Positions 17,833-26,205 of a stretch of DNA of 64,000 nucleotides are shown piece after piece. The DNA comes from Gluconacetobacter azotocaptans (GTDB taxonomy: Bacteria; Pseudomonadota; Alphaproteobacteria; Acetobacterales; Acetobacteraceae), in NCBI RefSeq assembly GCF_014174355.1, contig NZ_JABEQF010000001.1:124001-188000 (forward strand), read 5' to 3'. The first letter of the stretch is position 1, and each line of letters starts with the position of its first letter. Below the pieces are notes generated by a model, which was given only the letters and a program-made list of their open reading frames with translations, searched no databases and was not told the DNA's origin. The translations under genes were made by a program, and so were the position numbers.

Positions 17833-18789
17833 TCAGGCCAGGACGCGCACCGGCGTGCCGGCCAGCCATGCCGCAATGTCCTCCACAGCTTCGGTGAAAT
17901 AGGTACGGTAATTGCCGTCGGTGACATATCCCAGATGCGGCGTCGCCAGCACGTTGGGCAGGCGGCGGAAGGGATGGTCGGCCGGCAGCGGTTCGCAGTC
18001 GAACACGTCCAGCCCCGCGCCGGCGATCCGGTTGCCCTCGAGGGCCGCGATCAGCGCGGGCTGGTCGACAATGGCCGCGCGCGCCGTATTGATCAGGCAG
18101 GCATGCGCCGGCATTCGCGCAAGTTCGGGGGCGCCCAGCAGGCCGCGCGTGGTGCCGCCCAGCACCAGATGGATCGAGACGAAATCGCTGGTTTCGAGCA
18201 GTTCCTCCTTCGAGGCCGCCAGCGCCACGCCCGCGGCGTCGGTGCGTTCCGGGGTCAGGTTGGGGCTCCAGGCCGCGATCTTCATGCCGAAGGCCCGGCC
18301 GATCATCCCGACACGGGTCCCGATCCTGCCCAGGCCCAGCAGGCCGAGCCGCCGGCCGTACAGATCGGTGCCGATGGTGCTTTGCCACGGGCCGCCTTGC
18401 CGCAGGGCGGCGTTCTCGGTGGCCAGATGCCGCGCCAGGCCCAGGATCAGGGCCCAGGTCAATTCGACCGGCGCCTCGGCCCCGCTGCCCGTCCCGCAGA
18501 CCGTAACACCGTGGGCGGTCGCGGCTGCCAGGTCGATCGCGGCATTGCGCATGCCGCTGGTGACCAGCAGCCGCAACGCCGGCAGGCGCGCGAACAGCCG
18601 CGCCGGGAACGGCGTGCGCTCGCGCATGACGACGACGATCTCGGCGTCGGCCAGGGCGGCGACCAGCGCCTGCTCGTCCGCGATATGATGATGCAAAGGC
18701 ACGATCTTCACGCGGTCGGCCAGGGGACTCCAGTCGGCCATGTGCATGGCCGCGTCCTGATAGTCGTCCAGGATGACGCATGTCTTCAT
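17833..18789 (-). CDS. D-2-hydroxyacid dehydrogenase (NAD-dependent)
   Basis: A 318-residue member of the D-isomer-specific 2-hydroxyacid dehydrogenase family. Visible are the Rossmann motif GLLGLGRIGTRVGMIG, the substrate arginine and glutamate region (NTARAAIVDQPALIAAL) and the catalytic histidine in ATPHLGYVTDG. It interconverts 2-oxoacids and D-2-hydroxyacids; phosphoglycerate or lactate specificity cannot be assigned. First gene of a two-gene minus-strand unit with a flavin-reductase-like protein. Confidence 0.87.
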   Translation of the reverse strand: MKTCVILDDYQDAAMHMADWSPLADRVKIVPLHHHIADEQALVAALADAEIVVVMRERTPFPARLFARLPALRLLVTSGMRNAAIDLAAATAHGVTVCGTGSGAEAPVELTWALILGLARHLATENAALRQGGPWQSTIGTDLYGRRLGLLGLGRIGTRVGMIGRAFGMKIAAWSPNLTPERTDAAGVALAASKEELLETSDFVSIHLVLGGTTRGLLGAPELARMPAHACLINTARAAIVDQPALIAALEGNRIAGAGLDVFDCEPLPADHPFRRLPNVLATPHLGYVTDGNYRTYFTEAVEDIAAWLAGTPVRVLA

Positions 18790-18824
18790 CGAAGGGCTCC
18801 GACGTCATGGCCCGGCGGGCGACG

Positions 18825-18989
18825 TCACGGCGTCATATGGTGCAGCAGATCATCGGCCGAGGCCACCAGGGCGACCAGAAGGGCCGTCATGGAGATGATC
18901 GGCCATAGCCAGTGATCGCGGGTGCGGAACGGGACATTCGCCCCCTCCACGTCCGGATTGGCGAGAGGACAGAGATTCAACGCGACCAT
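18825..18989 (-). CDS. Possible 54-residue single-helix membrane protein
   Basis: A short frame whose C-terminal half is a convincing transmembrane helix (WLWPIISMTALLVALVAS) after a polar N-terminus (MVALNLCPLANPDVEGANVP). The frame extends upstream to 19187 with other ATGs. No strong ribosome binding site precedes the chosen ATG and no family is recognised, so this may not be a real gene. It is 35 bp upstream of the 2-hydroxyacid dehydrogenase start, on the same strand. Confidence 0.3.
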   Translation of the reverse strand: MVALNLCPLANPDVEGANVPFRTRDHWLWPIISMTALLVALVASADDLLHHMTP

Positions 18990-19449
18990 TCGCGCGCATT
19001 CTTGGGGAAATTCACAGTCTGACTGGCATGTTTTTGCGGAACGGCCAGCATGAGGCATCGCTTCGGCTCCCATTCCCGTAGGCGCAGTCAGACCGTCCTC
19101 AAACGATGCCACGCGGTGTTTTCTGGTTCTCTGGAATGAACAAGACAATAACAGTCCGATCCGTTTCAGTCCATTACAAATCATCATGGTGGTCTGCCGG
19201 TCCGGTCACGGATTGTTTACAAATATCCGCGTCATAATGCGAAACCGCAACGGTTTCCGCCATCCGCATCCTCATTTGCATGATGGGGTGAACGGAAAAC
19301 TTATTGATTTTATATGGAATCAAGAAAAATCTTGGTGCGCGGACGCGCATGCCGTGTCTTTCACGTGATGTTGCCGGAGGGGGTCTTCAACGGCGTGGGA
19401 ATCCGACCACATACAGTATGTCAAATCATGGCCTGCGAAAGGAAGGATC
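18990..19449. other. 460-bp stretch without a clear gene
   Basis: More AT-rich than its surroundings. It holds the LacI-type palindrome at 19241-19257 and AT-rich promoter-like DNA (for example TTATTGATTTTATATGG near 19300). Upstream extensions of the weak minus-strand frame enter its left end. I see no RNA gene. Confidence 0.4.
19241..19257. promoter_or_regulatory. LacI-type operator-like palindrome
   Basis: GAAACCG, three bases CAA, then CGGTTTC: perfect 7-bp arms. LacI-family repressors commonly bind GAAACCG-type inverted repeats. It is about 200 bp upstream of a 45-residue membrane protein gene and the GH15 enzyme, a plausible target for sugar control. No second copy was found in the window. 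Confidence 0.4.
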
Positions 19450-19587
19450 ATGTTGGGATTTGTAAAACCATCCGGGCCGCCGGGATGGAAAAATCGTGGA
19501 AACTTATCTTACTGGGACGAAATTGGTCTTGTAGTTCTGATTGTACTAGTGGTGGCCTGGGCCATTCTTGTGGCGATCACCGCCTGA
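19450..19587 (+). CDS. 45-residue membrane miniprotein
   Basis: Begins MLGFVKPSGPPGWKNRGN and then has a strong hydrophobic helix (IGLVVLIVLVVAWAILVAIT). A strong ribosome binding site (GAAAGGAAGG) lies just upstream of the ATG, which is why I call it real despite its size. It ends 40 bp before the GH15 start and is probably co-transcribed. No family recognised. An N-out proline/glycine-rich head with one helix suggests an inner-membrane accessory peptide. Confidence 0.6.
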   Translation: MLGFVKPSGPPGWKNRGNLSYWDEIGLVVLIVLVVAWAILVAITA

Positions 19588-19627
19588 CCGCAAGTTCCGG
19601 ACCACAGGCCGGCAGGAGCACGACGGC

Positions 19628-22018
19628 ATGAAGGACGCGCCCGGGCATCCTGGCATTCAACCCCGATGGACTTCCAGCGCGAAGGACGGTGTCGGGACGG
19701 CACTGGATGCGCGCAGCGAGGTCTGGTTCACGCTCAGTCACGGGATCTTGAATGAACTCTATTATCCCCGGGTCGATCAGGCCTGCACGCGCGACTGCGG
19801 ACTGATCGTGACCGATGGTGTCGCGGGCGGGCTGTTCGCCGAGGAAAAGCGCGATACGCAAAACGAGGTGCACCGGGCGGCGGATGGCGTGCCGCTGCAT
19901 ACGCTGGTCAACCGGTGCCGGGCCGGGCGGTTTGCGATTCATAAGCAGATCGTGTCCGACCCCCTCCATTCGACGGTGTTGCAGCGGATTTCGCTAAGGC
20001 TCGGAAGCGGGGTGTCCGGATTGCGGCTGTTCGTCCTGCTCGCGCCGCATCTGGTCAATGGCGGGGCGGACAACAGCGCGTGGCTGGGGACGTACAAGGG
20101 CGCCGACATGCTGTTTGCGTCGGGGGACGGCACAACGCTGGCGTTGGCATGCGACGGCGGGTTCAAGGTGCGCAGCGTCGGGTTCGTGGGCGTATCGGAC
20201 GGATGGCAGATCCTGCGGCGGCACGGCCATCTGGCCGAAGTCTACGATCGCGCCGCCGATGGAAATGTCGCCCTGGTCGCGGAAATCGACGCCGACCGCC
20301 CCACTCTTCTGGCGATCGGCTTCGGCCGGAAGCCCGAGGAGGCCGCATTCCAGGCCGCATCCAGCCTGGCCAGGGGCTACGACCGGGCGGAGGCGGAGTA
20401 CGCCGCCGCCTGGCGCCGCTGGCAGTCCGGCCTGGAACCGCTGGACCCGCTGCACGGCGCGACCCCGCATAATTTCTACCGGATCAGCACGGCGGTGCTG
20501 CGAAGCCATGAAAGCCCGCGCTTCCCCGGCGGCACGATCGCCAGCCTGTCGATCCCGTGGGGGACCAGCAAGGGCGACGACGACATGGGCGGGTACCATC
20601 TGGTCTGGGCGCGTGACCTGGTCGAGACGGCGGGGGCCCTGCTGGCCTGCGGGGCGGTGGCTGACGCGCGCCGGACTCTGGAGTACCTGCGCGCCGTCCA
20701 GGAACCGGATGGCCACTGGCTGCAGAATTGCTGGCTCGACGGCACCGCCTATTGGCATGGCCTGCAGATGGACGAGACGGCGTACCCGATCCTGCTGCTC
20801 GATCTCGCCTTTCGCTCGGGCGCGGTGCCCGAACATGACCTCGCCGGCTACTGGCCGATGGTGCGGGCGGCGGCCGGGTTCATCGTCCGCAACGGCCCGG
20901 CGACCGAACAGGACCGGTGGGAGGAAAACGCGGGTTATACGCCGGCCACCCTGGCGGTGGAGATCGCCGGCCTGCTGGTCGCCGCCGAACTGGCCCAGCG
21001 GCTGGGCGAGACGCGCATCGCCGGTTTCCTGCGCGACACCGCCGACGCCTGGAATGCCGATATCGACGCCTGGATCCATGTGTGCGGCACCGACCTGGCG
21101 GATGAGTTGGGCGTGTCGGGCTATTACCTGCGGATCGCGCCTGAGGGCGACAGGGACCTGTCGCGCGTGCCGCGGCATGCCCGGGTTACGGTGCGGAACC
21201 GGCCGGGGAACGAGACCTCGATCGCGGCCGAGGCGCTGGTCGGCATCGACGCGCTTGCGCTGGTGCGGTTCGGGCTGCGGGCCGCGAACGACCCGCGCAT
21301 CCTCGACACCCTCAAGGTGGTCGATCACCTGACCCGCGTGGACCTGCCGCAAGGGCCGGTCTGGCATCGCTATAATGGTGACGGCTATGGCGAGCATGAC
21401 GACGGACGGCCCTTCGACGGGGTCGGCCAGGGGCGCGCATGGCCCCTGCTGACCGGCGAGCGCGCGCATTACGCGATCCTGGCCGGCGACCTGGCGGGGG
21501 CTGCCCGGTTGCGGGGCACGATGGAGGGCTGCGCCAGCCATGGCGGCCTGTTGCCCGAACAGGTATGGGACGCGGACGATATCCCCCGGCGGGGGCTGTT
21601 CCGTGGCCGGCCCAATGGTTCGGCGATGCCGCTGGTTTGGGCGCATGCCGAATATATCAAGCTGTTGCGCAGCCTGAGGGACGAGGCGGTGTTCGACCTG
21701 CCGCCCCAGACGGTGCTGCGCTACCTGGTCGAGAAACAGGCGCCGCGCCTGCGCGACTGGCGCGAAGCCTGGCGGCGCACCCGCATGCCGGTGGGCCAGA
21801 ACGTCCGGATCGAACTGTGCGAGGCCGCCACGATTCACTGGAGCACGGACGACTGGCGGCACGTGACCGACACCCCGGCCGAGGATACGGGCCTGGGGAT
21901 GTTCGCGGCGGAACTGACGACGGCGCGCGCCTCGGCGGGGTCGCGCGTCGTCTTTACCTGGCGGCGTCCGGACGGAACATGGCGCGGGCAGGATTTCGCG
22001 ATCGAGGTTCAGGGATAA
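19628..22018 (+). CDS. Glycoside hydrolase family 15 (glucoamylase-like)
   Basis: About 796 residues. The bacterial glucoamylase layout is visible: an N-terminal beta-sandwich (residues about 10-270, starting PGIQPRWTSSAKDGVGTAL, the typical opening of this group, with LSHGILNELYYPRVDQACTR) and an alpha/alpha-barrel catalytic part with GDDDMGGYHLVWARDLVE, LDGTAYWHGLQMDETAYPIL, RWEENAGYTP (catalytic glutamate region) and GQGRAWPLLTGERAHY. It should release glucose from alpha-glucans or act on a related glycan. No signal peptide is seen, so it is probably cytoplasmic. The start follows AGGAG by about 11 nt. Confidence 0.9.
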   Translation: MKDAPGHPGIQPRWTSSAKDGVGTALDARSEVWFTLSHGILNELYYPRVDQACTRDCGLIVTDGVAGGLFAEEKRDTQNEVHRAADGVPLHTLVNRCRAGRFAIHKQIVSDPLHSTVLQRISLRLGSGVSGLRLFVLLAPHLVNGGADNSAWLGTYKGADMLFASGDGTTLALACDGGFKVRSVGFVGVSDGWQILRRHGHLAEVYDRAADGNVALVAEIDADRPTLLAIGFGRKPEEAAFQAASSLARGYDRAEAEYAAAWRRWQSGLEPLDPLHGATPHNFYRISTAVLRSHESPRFPGGTIASLSIPWGTSKGDDDMGGYHLVWARDLVETAGALLACGAVADARRTLEYLRAVQEPDGHWLQNCWLDGTAYWHGLQMDETAYPILLLDLAFRSGAVPEHDLAGYWPMVRAAAGFIVRNGPATEQDRWEENAGYTPATLAVEIAGLLVAAELAQRLGETRIAGFLRDTADAWNADIDAWIHVCGTDLADELGVSGYYLRIAPEGDRDLSRVPRHARVTVRNRPGNETSIAAEALVGIDALALVRFGLRAANDPRILDTLKVVDHLTRVDLPQGPVWHRYNGDGYGEHDDGRPFDGVGQGRAWPLLTGERAHYAILAGDLAGAARLRGTMEGCASHGGLLPEQVWDADDIPRRGLFRGRPNGSAMPLVWAHAEYIKLLRSLRDEAVFDLPPQTVLRYLVEKQAPRLRDWREAWRRTRMPVGQNVRIELCEAATIHWSTDDWRHVTDTPAEDTGLGMFAAELTTARASAGSRVVFTWRRPDGTWRGQDFAIEVQG

Positions 22019-22034
22019 GGCCGGACGCTGCCCC

Positions 22035-23345
22035 CTAGTTGTTCCAGTGGATACCCGGCGCCGCCGCCTCTTCATGCCCGACGGGGGTCAGCGTGCGGCA
22101 ACTGCTTCCCGCCACCTTCCCCTTTAAAAGGGCCTCGACGAAGGGCAGGGAGTCGTTCGCCGACGGGTTGACCGCGCCGTTGTGCGTCAGGCCGTGATAG
22201 CGGTACCACGTGACATGCGTTCCGGCGTCGCACATGGCGGCGACGGCGTTGTACTGCTGGCTGACGCCGGCTTCGCCGTCGGCCAGGCCGGTGCCGACGA
22301 AGACCGGCATGGCCAGATGGGCATCGGGAATGGTGAAGGCCTGTTCGTATTCGGCTTCGACGTCGGCGGACCGGCCGGTGAAGCTGTTTTCGACCGTCAC
22401 GTCATGGCTGTCGGTATAGCGAAACAGGTCGCCCAGGCATGCCTGGCGGGCCTGGCGGGAGAGGTCGTGGCCTTTTTCGGTCATGAAGCGGTCCACGTCC
22501 TGATCGGGACGCAGGCTCTTCCTTGATCCTTCGGTCGTCAGAATCTCGAAAGCCGCCGCCATATGCGGAGATTCCGTGTTGCTGCGCGGCAGGGGCGCAT
22601 GGCGCGGATGGGCGGGAAGGCCGAACTGGGTGACGACGCCGGTGGCGACAACGCCGATGACGCGCAGGTCCGGCGCGTAGCGCGGGGCCAGCCAGGCCGA
22701 CCCCAGCGCCGCCCCGCCGCCTTGCGACTGACCGACAAGAACGATCTGGTTGCGCAGCCTGTCGGGATAGTGTGCCAGCGTGGCCCGCAGCGCGTTCAGC
22801 ACGCTGTAGCCTTCCGGACGATACATCAGGTACGGATGCGGCCCCGGCGTGCCCAGCCCCTGATAGTCGCTGGCGACCACCGCGAAACCGGCGGACAGCC
22901 AGCGGTCGAGATAGGCGCGGTCCCGCGAGAAATAGCCCCGCCATGAGGGCGCGCAGACGTCCGCGATGCCCGTCGTGCCATGCTCCCACGAGACGATCGG
23001 CCAGCCCCCCTTCGGCGGTGTCCCCTGTGGAAACAGAATCTGGCCGGAGACGACGACCGGCTCGGCTTTCCCCACGCCGCTGACGGACGTGTAGAGGAAG
23101 CGTTCGGCATGGTCGGCGTGGTCGGGCAGGTGCAGCCCGTCAATCGCTTCCGTGCGGATCATCTTCCCGGCCGAGGACGGCACGTTCGTGGGCGGCTGGT
23201 AGAACGGGCTGACGCCGCCATCGCCCAGCGGCCGGTCGGGCACGGCCGCCGGTGCCGGGACCGCGCTGGGGGCCGGCGCTTCCGCGCAGGCGGCAAGCGC
23301 GGTGAGAAACGTGGCGCACAGCAGGGTGCGAAACGGAAGGCTCAT
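22035..23345 (-). CDS. Secretory-lipase-family lipoprotein hydrolase
   Basis: A 436-residue alpha/beta hydrolase with a lipoprotein signal (FLTALAACAEAP, lipobox cysteine). The nucleophile elbow is GQSQGGGAALG; the oxyanion/early strand segment is WEHGTTGIADVCAPSW and the likely catalytic histidine lies in RYHGLTHNGAVNP near the C-terminus. This pattern fits the secretory lipase (LIP) family, which hydrolyses esters outside the cytoplasm. Its stop is 16 bp from the convergent GH15 stop. Upstream is a gamma-glutamyltransferase homologue on the same strand, 77 bp away. Confidence 0.8.
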   Translation of the reverse strand: MSLPFRTLLCATFLTALAACAEAPAPSAVPAPAAVPDRPLGDGGVSPFYQPPTNVPSSAGKMIRTEAIDGLHLPDHADHAERFLYTSVSGVGKAEPVVVSGQILFPQGTPPKGGWPIVSWEHGTTGIADVCAPSWRGYFSRDRAYLDRWLSAGFAVVASDYQGLGTPGPHPYLMYRPEGYSVLNALRATLAHYPDRLRNQIVLVGQSQGGGAALGSAWLAPRYAPDLRVIGVVATGVVTQFGLPAHPRHAPLPRSNTESPHMAAAFEILTTEGSRKSLRPDQDVDRFMTEKGHDLSRQARQACLGDLFRYTDSHDVTVENSFTGRSADVEAEYEQAFTIPDAHLAMPVFVGTGLADGEAGVSQQYNAVAAMCDAGTHVTWYRYHGLTHNGAVNPSANDSLPFVEALLKGKVAGSSCRTLTPVGHEEAAAPGIHWNN

Positions 23346-23422
23346 GACGGTCTCCGGAAGCGGGACAACGACCTGCCATGCGGGCTGGCCGGGGGAGGGA
23401 CGGGGCGGTCTCGGGGGGATGT

Positions 23423-25168
23423 TCAGCGGCCGACAGCCATACCATCGCGATGCGGATCGCCCCAGCCCTGCAGGCCGGCCGGCCCAAGCGTGATGCCCTG
23501 CACGGCGGCGTTCATGACGGCGATCTTCGGATGGTGGCCCATGGCGCGCAGGGCCGGGGCCAGTGCGGCCGCCGATGTGCCGTGCTCCAGTTCCTCCGCG
23601 CGGTTCTGGGCGCCGATGCGGGGCTGCTCGATGGCCGTGCGGATGTTCTGCCCCCAGGCGAGATAGCCCACCAGGGACTGTACGACGGAATCGATGATGC
23701 GCGCCCCGCCGCCGGCGCCGATGATGACTTCCGGCGTATCGTCCGCCCCGAAGACGATGGTCGGCGCCATGGTGGTGATGGGGCGCTTGCCCGGCGCGAT
23801 GGCGTTGGCCACACGCACGCCATCCACGACGGGGCGGGTGGCGAAGTTGGTGATGGCGTCGTTCAGCACCATGCCGTCCACGACGATATCCGAACCGAAA
23901 TTCAGGTTGATCGTGGTGGTGAAGGACAGGGCGTTGCCGAAGCCGTCGCGGATCGAAAGATGCGTCGTGGCCGGCACGGTCATCGCATCGGAAGCGGGCA
24001 GGGCGGCCAGTTTCGCCGGAAGGGCGCCGGGCGAGACCTGGTCGGCGGCTGCGTGCGTGTCGATCTGCCGGGCGCGGCTGTCGAGGTAGCCGGGGCTGAG
24101 CAGGTAGGACGTGGCAACGGGCACGAAATCCGGATCGGCGGCGTATTTGCGGCGGTCGGCCTCGGCCAGGCGCGAGGCTTCCAGCAGCAGATGGGCGGCC
24201 TGCGCGCTGCCGGGTGCGTAACGGCCGATCTGCATCCGGTCGAGGAAGGCAAGCTGCTGCAGCACGGCCAGGCCGCCCGCCACCGGCGGCGCGGCCGAGC
24301 AGATGCGCCGGCCGAAGGCATGGATGCAGAGCGGCTCACGCTCGCGCACCTTGTAGGCGGCGAGGTCGGCCGCCGTGATCTGCCCCGGATAGGGCGCCTG
24401 TGCCACGGCCTGCGCGATGCGTCCGGCGGAATCCGGCGCATAAAAATACTCCGCGCCGCCCTGTGCGATGCGCGAAAGCGTTTCCGCCAGTGCCGGGTTG
24501 TGCAGGCGCGTGCCCTTGGGCAACGGATGGCCATCGGCGTCGAAATAGCCGGCGAAGGCCGGCAGGTGCGCCAGATCGGGGCGTTCGGTCAGGACCAGAT
24601 GCAGATAGCCCGGCATGGGAAATCCGTCCCGGGCCGTCGCGATGGCCTGCGTGAACAGCTCGGCCCAGGGCAGTTTGCCATGGCGCTGGTGAAGAAGGGC
24701 CAGGGTGCGCAGCGTGCCGGGCACGGCGACCACACGACCGCTGCGTTCCAGCGCGGCCGCGGGAATGCGTGCGCCCGAGGCATCGCGCGTATAGTCGGAC
24801 GGGACCGAGGCCGGCGCGCTGGCCAGGCCGTCGTAGAAACTCAGTCCGCCAGTGTTGCGATCCCAGAACATGACGGCCGAACCGCCGCCGAGGCCGGATG
24901 CCTGCGGTTCCACGACGGCCAGCATCATCTGCCCGGCGATGGCGGCATCAACGGCGCTGCCGCCCTTCGCGAGGATCTGGGCCGCGACGCCGGAGGCCAT
25001 CGGGTTGGCCGTGGCGGCCATGTAGGTCTGTGCCGTGGTGGGCAAGGTCTGCGGCTTTTCGAGGGTGCAGGCGGAGAGAAGGAGCGCGGAGGCCGCGAGG
25101 ACGGCACTGAAGCCTGCCCGTTTGCCGGAGGACGGCGGGCGGTGCTGAAGAGCTGTTTTGACACGCAT
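23423..25168 (-). CDS. Gamma-glutamyltransferase family lipoprotein, divergent substrate site
   Basis: A 581-residue Ntn-hydrolase precursor with a lipoprotein signal (ALLLSACTLEK). The maturation and catalytic threonine is T401 in PATTHLSIRDGFGNALSF, and the C-terminal small subunit carries GAGGGARIIDSVVQSL. In typical GGTs a DGRETAP motif holds the arginine that binds the gamma-glutamyl carboxylate; here the same place reads YDGLASAP, so arginine and glutamate are both missing. Processing should work, but glutathione may not be the substrate. It is divergent from a lysR gene that leads into a transporter and a TonB receptor, suggesting a shared pathway. Confidence 0.85.
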   Translation of the reverse strand: MRVKTALQHRPPSSGKRAGFSAVLAASALLLSACTLEKPQTLPTTAQTYMAATANPMASGVAAQILAKGGSAVDAAIAGQMMLAVVEPQASGLGGGSAVMFWDRNTGGLSFYDGLASAPASVPSDYTRDASGARIPAAALERSGRVVAVPGTLRTLALLHQRHGKLPWAELFTQAIATARDGFPMPGYLHLVLTERPDLAHLPAFAGYFDADGHPLPKGTRLHNPALAETLSRIAQGGAEYFYAPDSAGRIAQAVAQAPYPGQITAADLAAYKVREREPLCIHAFGRRICSAAPPVAGGLAVLQQLAFLDRMQIGRYAPGSAQAAHLLLEASRLAEADRRKYAADPDFVPVATSYLLSPGYLDSRARQIDTHAAADQVSPGALPAKLAALPASDAMTVPATTHLSIRDGFGNALSFTTTINLNFGSDIVVDGMVLNDAITNFATRPVVDGVRVANAIAPGKRPITTMAPTIVFGADDTPEVIIGAGGGARIIDSVVQSLVGYLAWGQNIRTAIEQPRIGAQNRAEELEHGTSAAALAPALRAMGHHPKIAVMNAAVQGITLGPAGLQGWGDPHRDGMAVGR

Positions 25169-25257
25169 CGGGCGGAAAAGACCTTGGCGGCAGGGCAGAA
25201 AAATATCGTCTCAACATCATTATGAACTTTGATCATCAGGATAAACGTGCTTATTAT

Positions 25258-25287
25258 GGGAACATTGCCAACTTAGAGTGTTTAATG
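25258..25287 (+). promoter_or_regulatory. Candidate LysR-regulator binding element overlapping its own start
   Basis: GGGAACATTGCCAAC followed by TTAGAGTGTTTAATG. It aligns at 22 or so of 30 positions with the reverse strand of the inverted repeat at 27523-27551, including GGGAACATT, CAAC and the terminal AATG. Its 3' end is the lysR start codon. It lies in the divergent region between the GGT homologue and lysR. Autoregulation is inferred. Confidence 0.4.
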
Positions 25288-26205
25288 AACGTTTTTCAGG
25301 CGATGGCCACCTTCGTTGCGGTGGTCGAAACCGGCAGCATGACGGCTGCGGCGGAGCGGTGCGGCATCTCCTCGACCATGGTTGGCAACTATATCCGCCT
25401 GCTGGAGGAACGTTTGGGCAGCAGCCTGCTGCGCCGCACGACCCGCCGCCAGAACCTGACGGCCTTCGGGGCGGTCTATTTCGAAAAATGCCGTGAAATA
25501 CTCAGCCTTCTGGATGAAGCGGACCGGATGGCAGAGGCCGCGCAGACCCTTCCCGGCGGCACCCTGCGGGTGACGGCCCCCGTCACCTACGGCACGGAAA
25601 GCCTGACGCCCTGCCTTGCGGATTATCTGCTGCAGCACCCGAGCGTGGATGTCGATCTGGTGCTGACGGAACGAAGCGTCGATCTGACAGAGGAAAAGTT
25701 CGACGCGGCCATCCGCTTGGGCACGCCCGAGCCCTCCACGCTGGTCTGCCGGCGGCTGGGGGAATACAGGATGACGCTGTGCGCCTCGCCGGATTATCTG
25801 GCGCGACGCGGCGAGCCGTTTACGCCCGACCAGCTTCCGGCCCACGACGCACTGGCGTTTCCCTATCCCGCGAGCTCACCCATGCACTGGGGCCGGCGAG
25901 AATGGCGCCTGGAGGGACCGAAGGGAAAGGTGGCGATCGAGATGCGGAGCCGTGCCGTCATGAACAATACGCAGGCGCTGCGCAAAGCCACGGTCGCCGG
26001 CATGGGCATCGCCATGCTGCCCGCCGACCTCGTGCGGGACGACGTGCGAACCGGCCGGCTGAGATCGCTGCTGCCCGAATACGTCCTGCCATCGCGGCCG
26101 GTCTATATCTTGTACCACAAGGATCGTTACAGCTCCCCGACGCTGCGGTCGTTCGTGAATTTCGTGGTCGCGTCCCTGGGAGGCGTGTCCACGCAGATGC
26201 GATGA
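25285..26205 (+). CDS. LysR family transcriptional regulator
   Basis: A 306-residue LTTR: N-terminal winged helix-turn-helix (MNVFQAMATFVAVVETGSMT, AAERCGISSTMVGNYIRLLE) and a C-terminal effector domain (LRVTAPVTYGTESLTPCLAD, then CASPDYLARRGEPFTPDQLP). The start at 25285 matches family N-termini; an in-frame ATG at 25222 would add 21 residues. The stop overlaps the MFS transporter start (ATGA), so regulator and transporter are translated together. Likely controls the divergent GGT-like gene, itself with the transporter, and the TonB receptor beyond, given the shared DNA elements. Confidence 0.88.
   Translation: MNVFQAMATFVAVVETGSMTAAAERCGISSTMVGNYIRLLEERLGSSLLRRTTRRQNLTAFGAVYFEKCREILSLLDEADRMAEAAQTLPGGTLRVTAPVTYGTESLTPCLADYLLQHPSVDVDLVLTERSVDLTEEKFDAAIRLGTPEPSTLVCRRLGEYRMTLCASPDYLARRGEPFTPDQLPAHDALAFPYPASSPMHWGRREWRLEGPKGKVAIEMRSRAVMNNTQALRKATVAGMGIAMLPADLVRDDVRTGRLRSLLPEYVLPSRPVYILYHKDRYSSPTLRSFVNFVVASLGGVSTQMR

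Noticed and set aside
19994-22075. 693-codon minus-strand frame opposite the GH15 gene
   Set aside because: Low-complexity Arg/Gln/Pro sequence; shadow.
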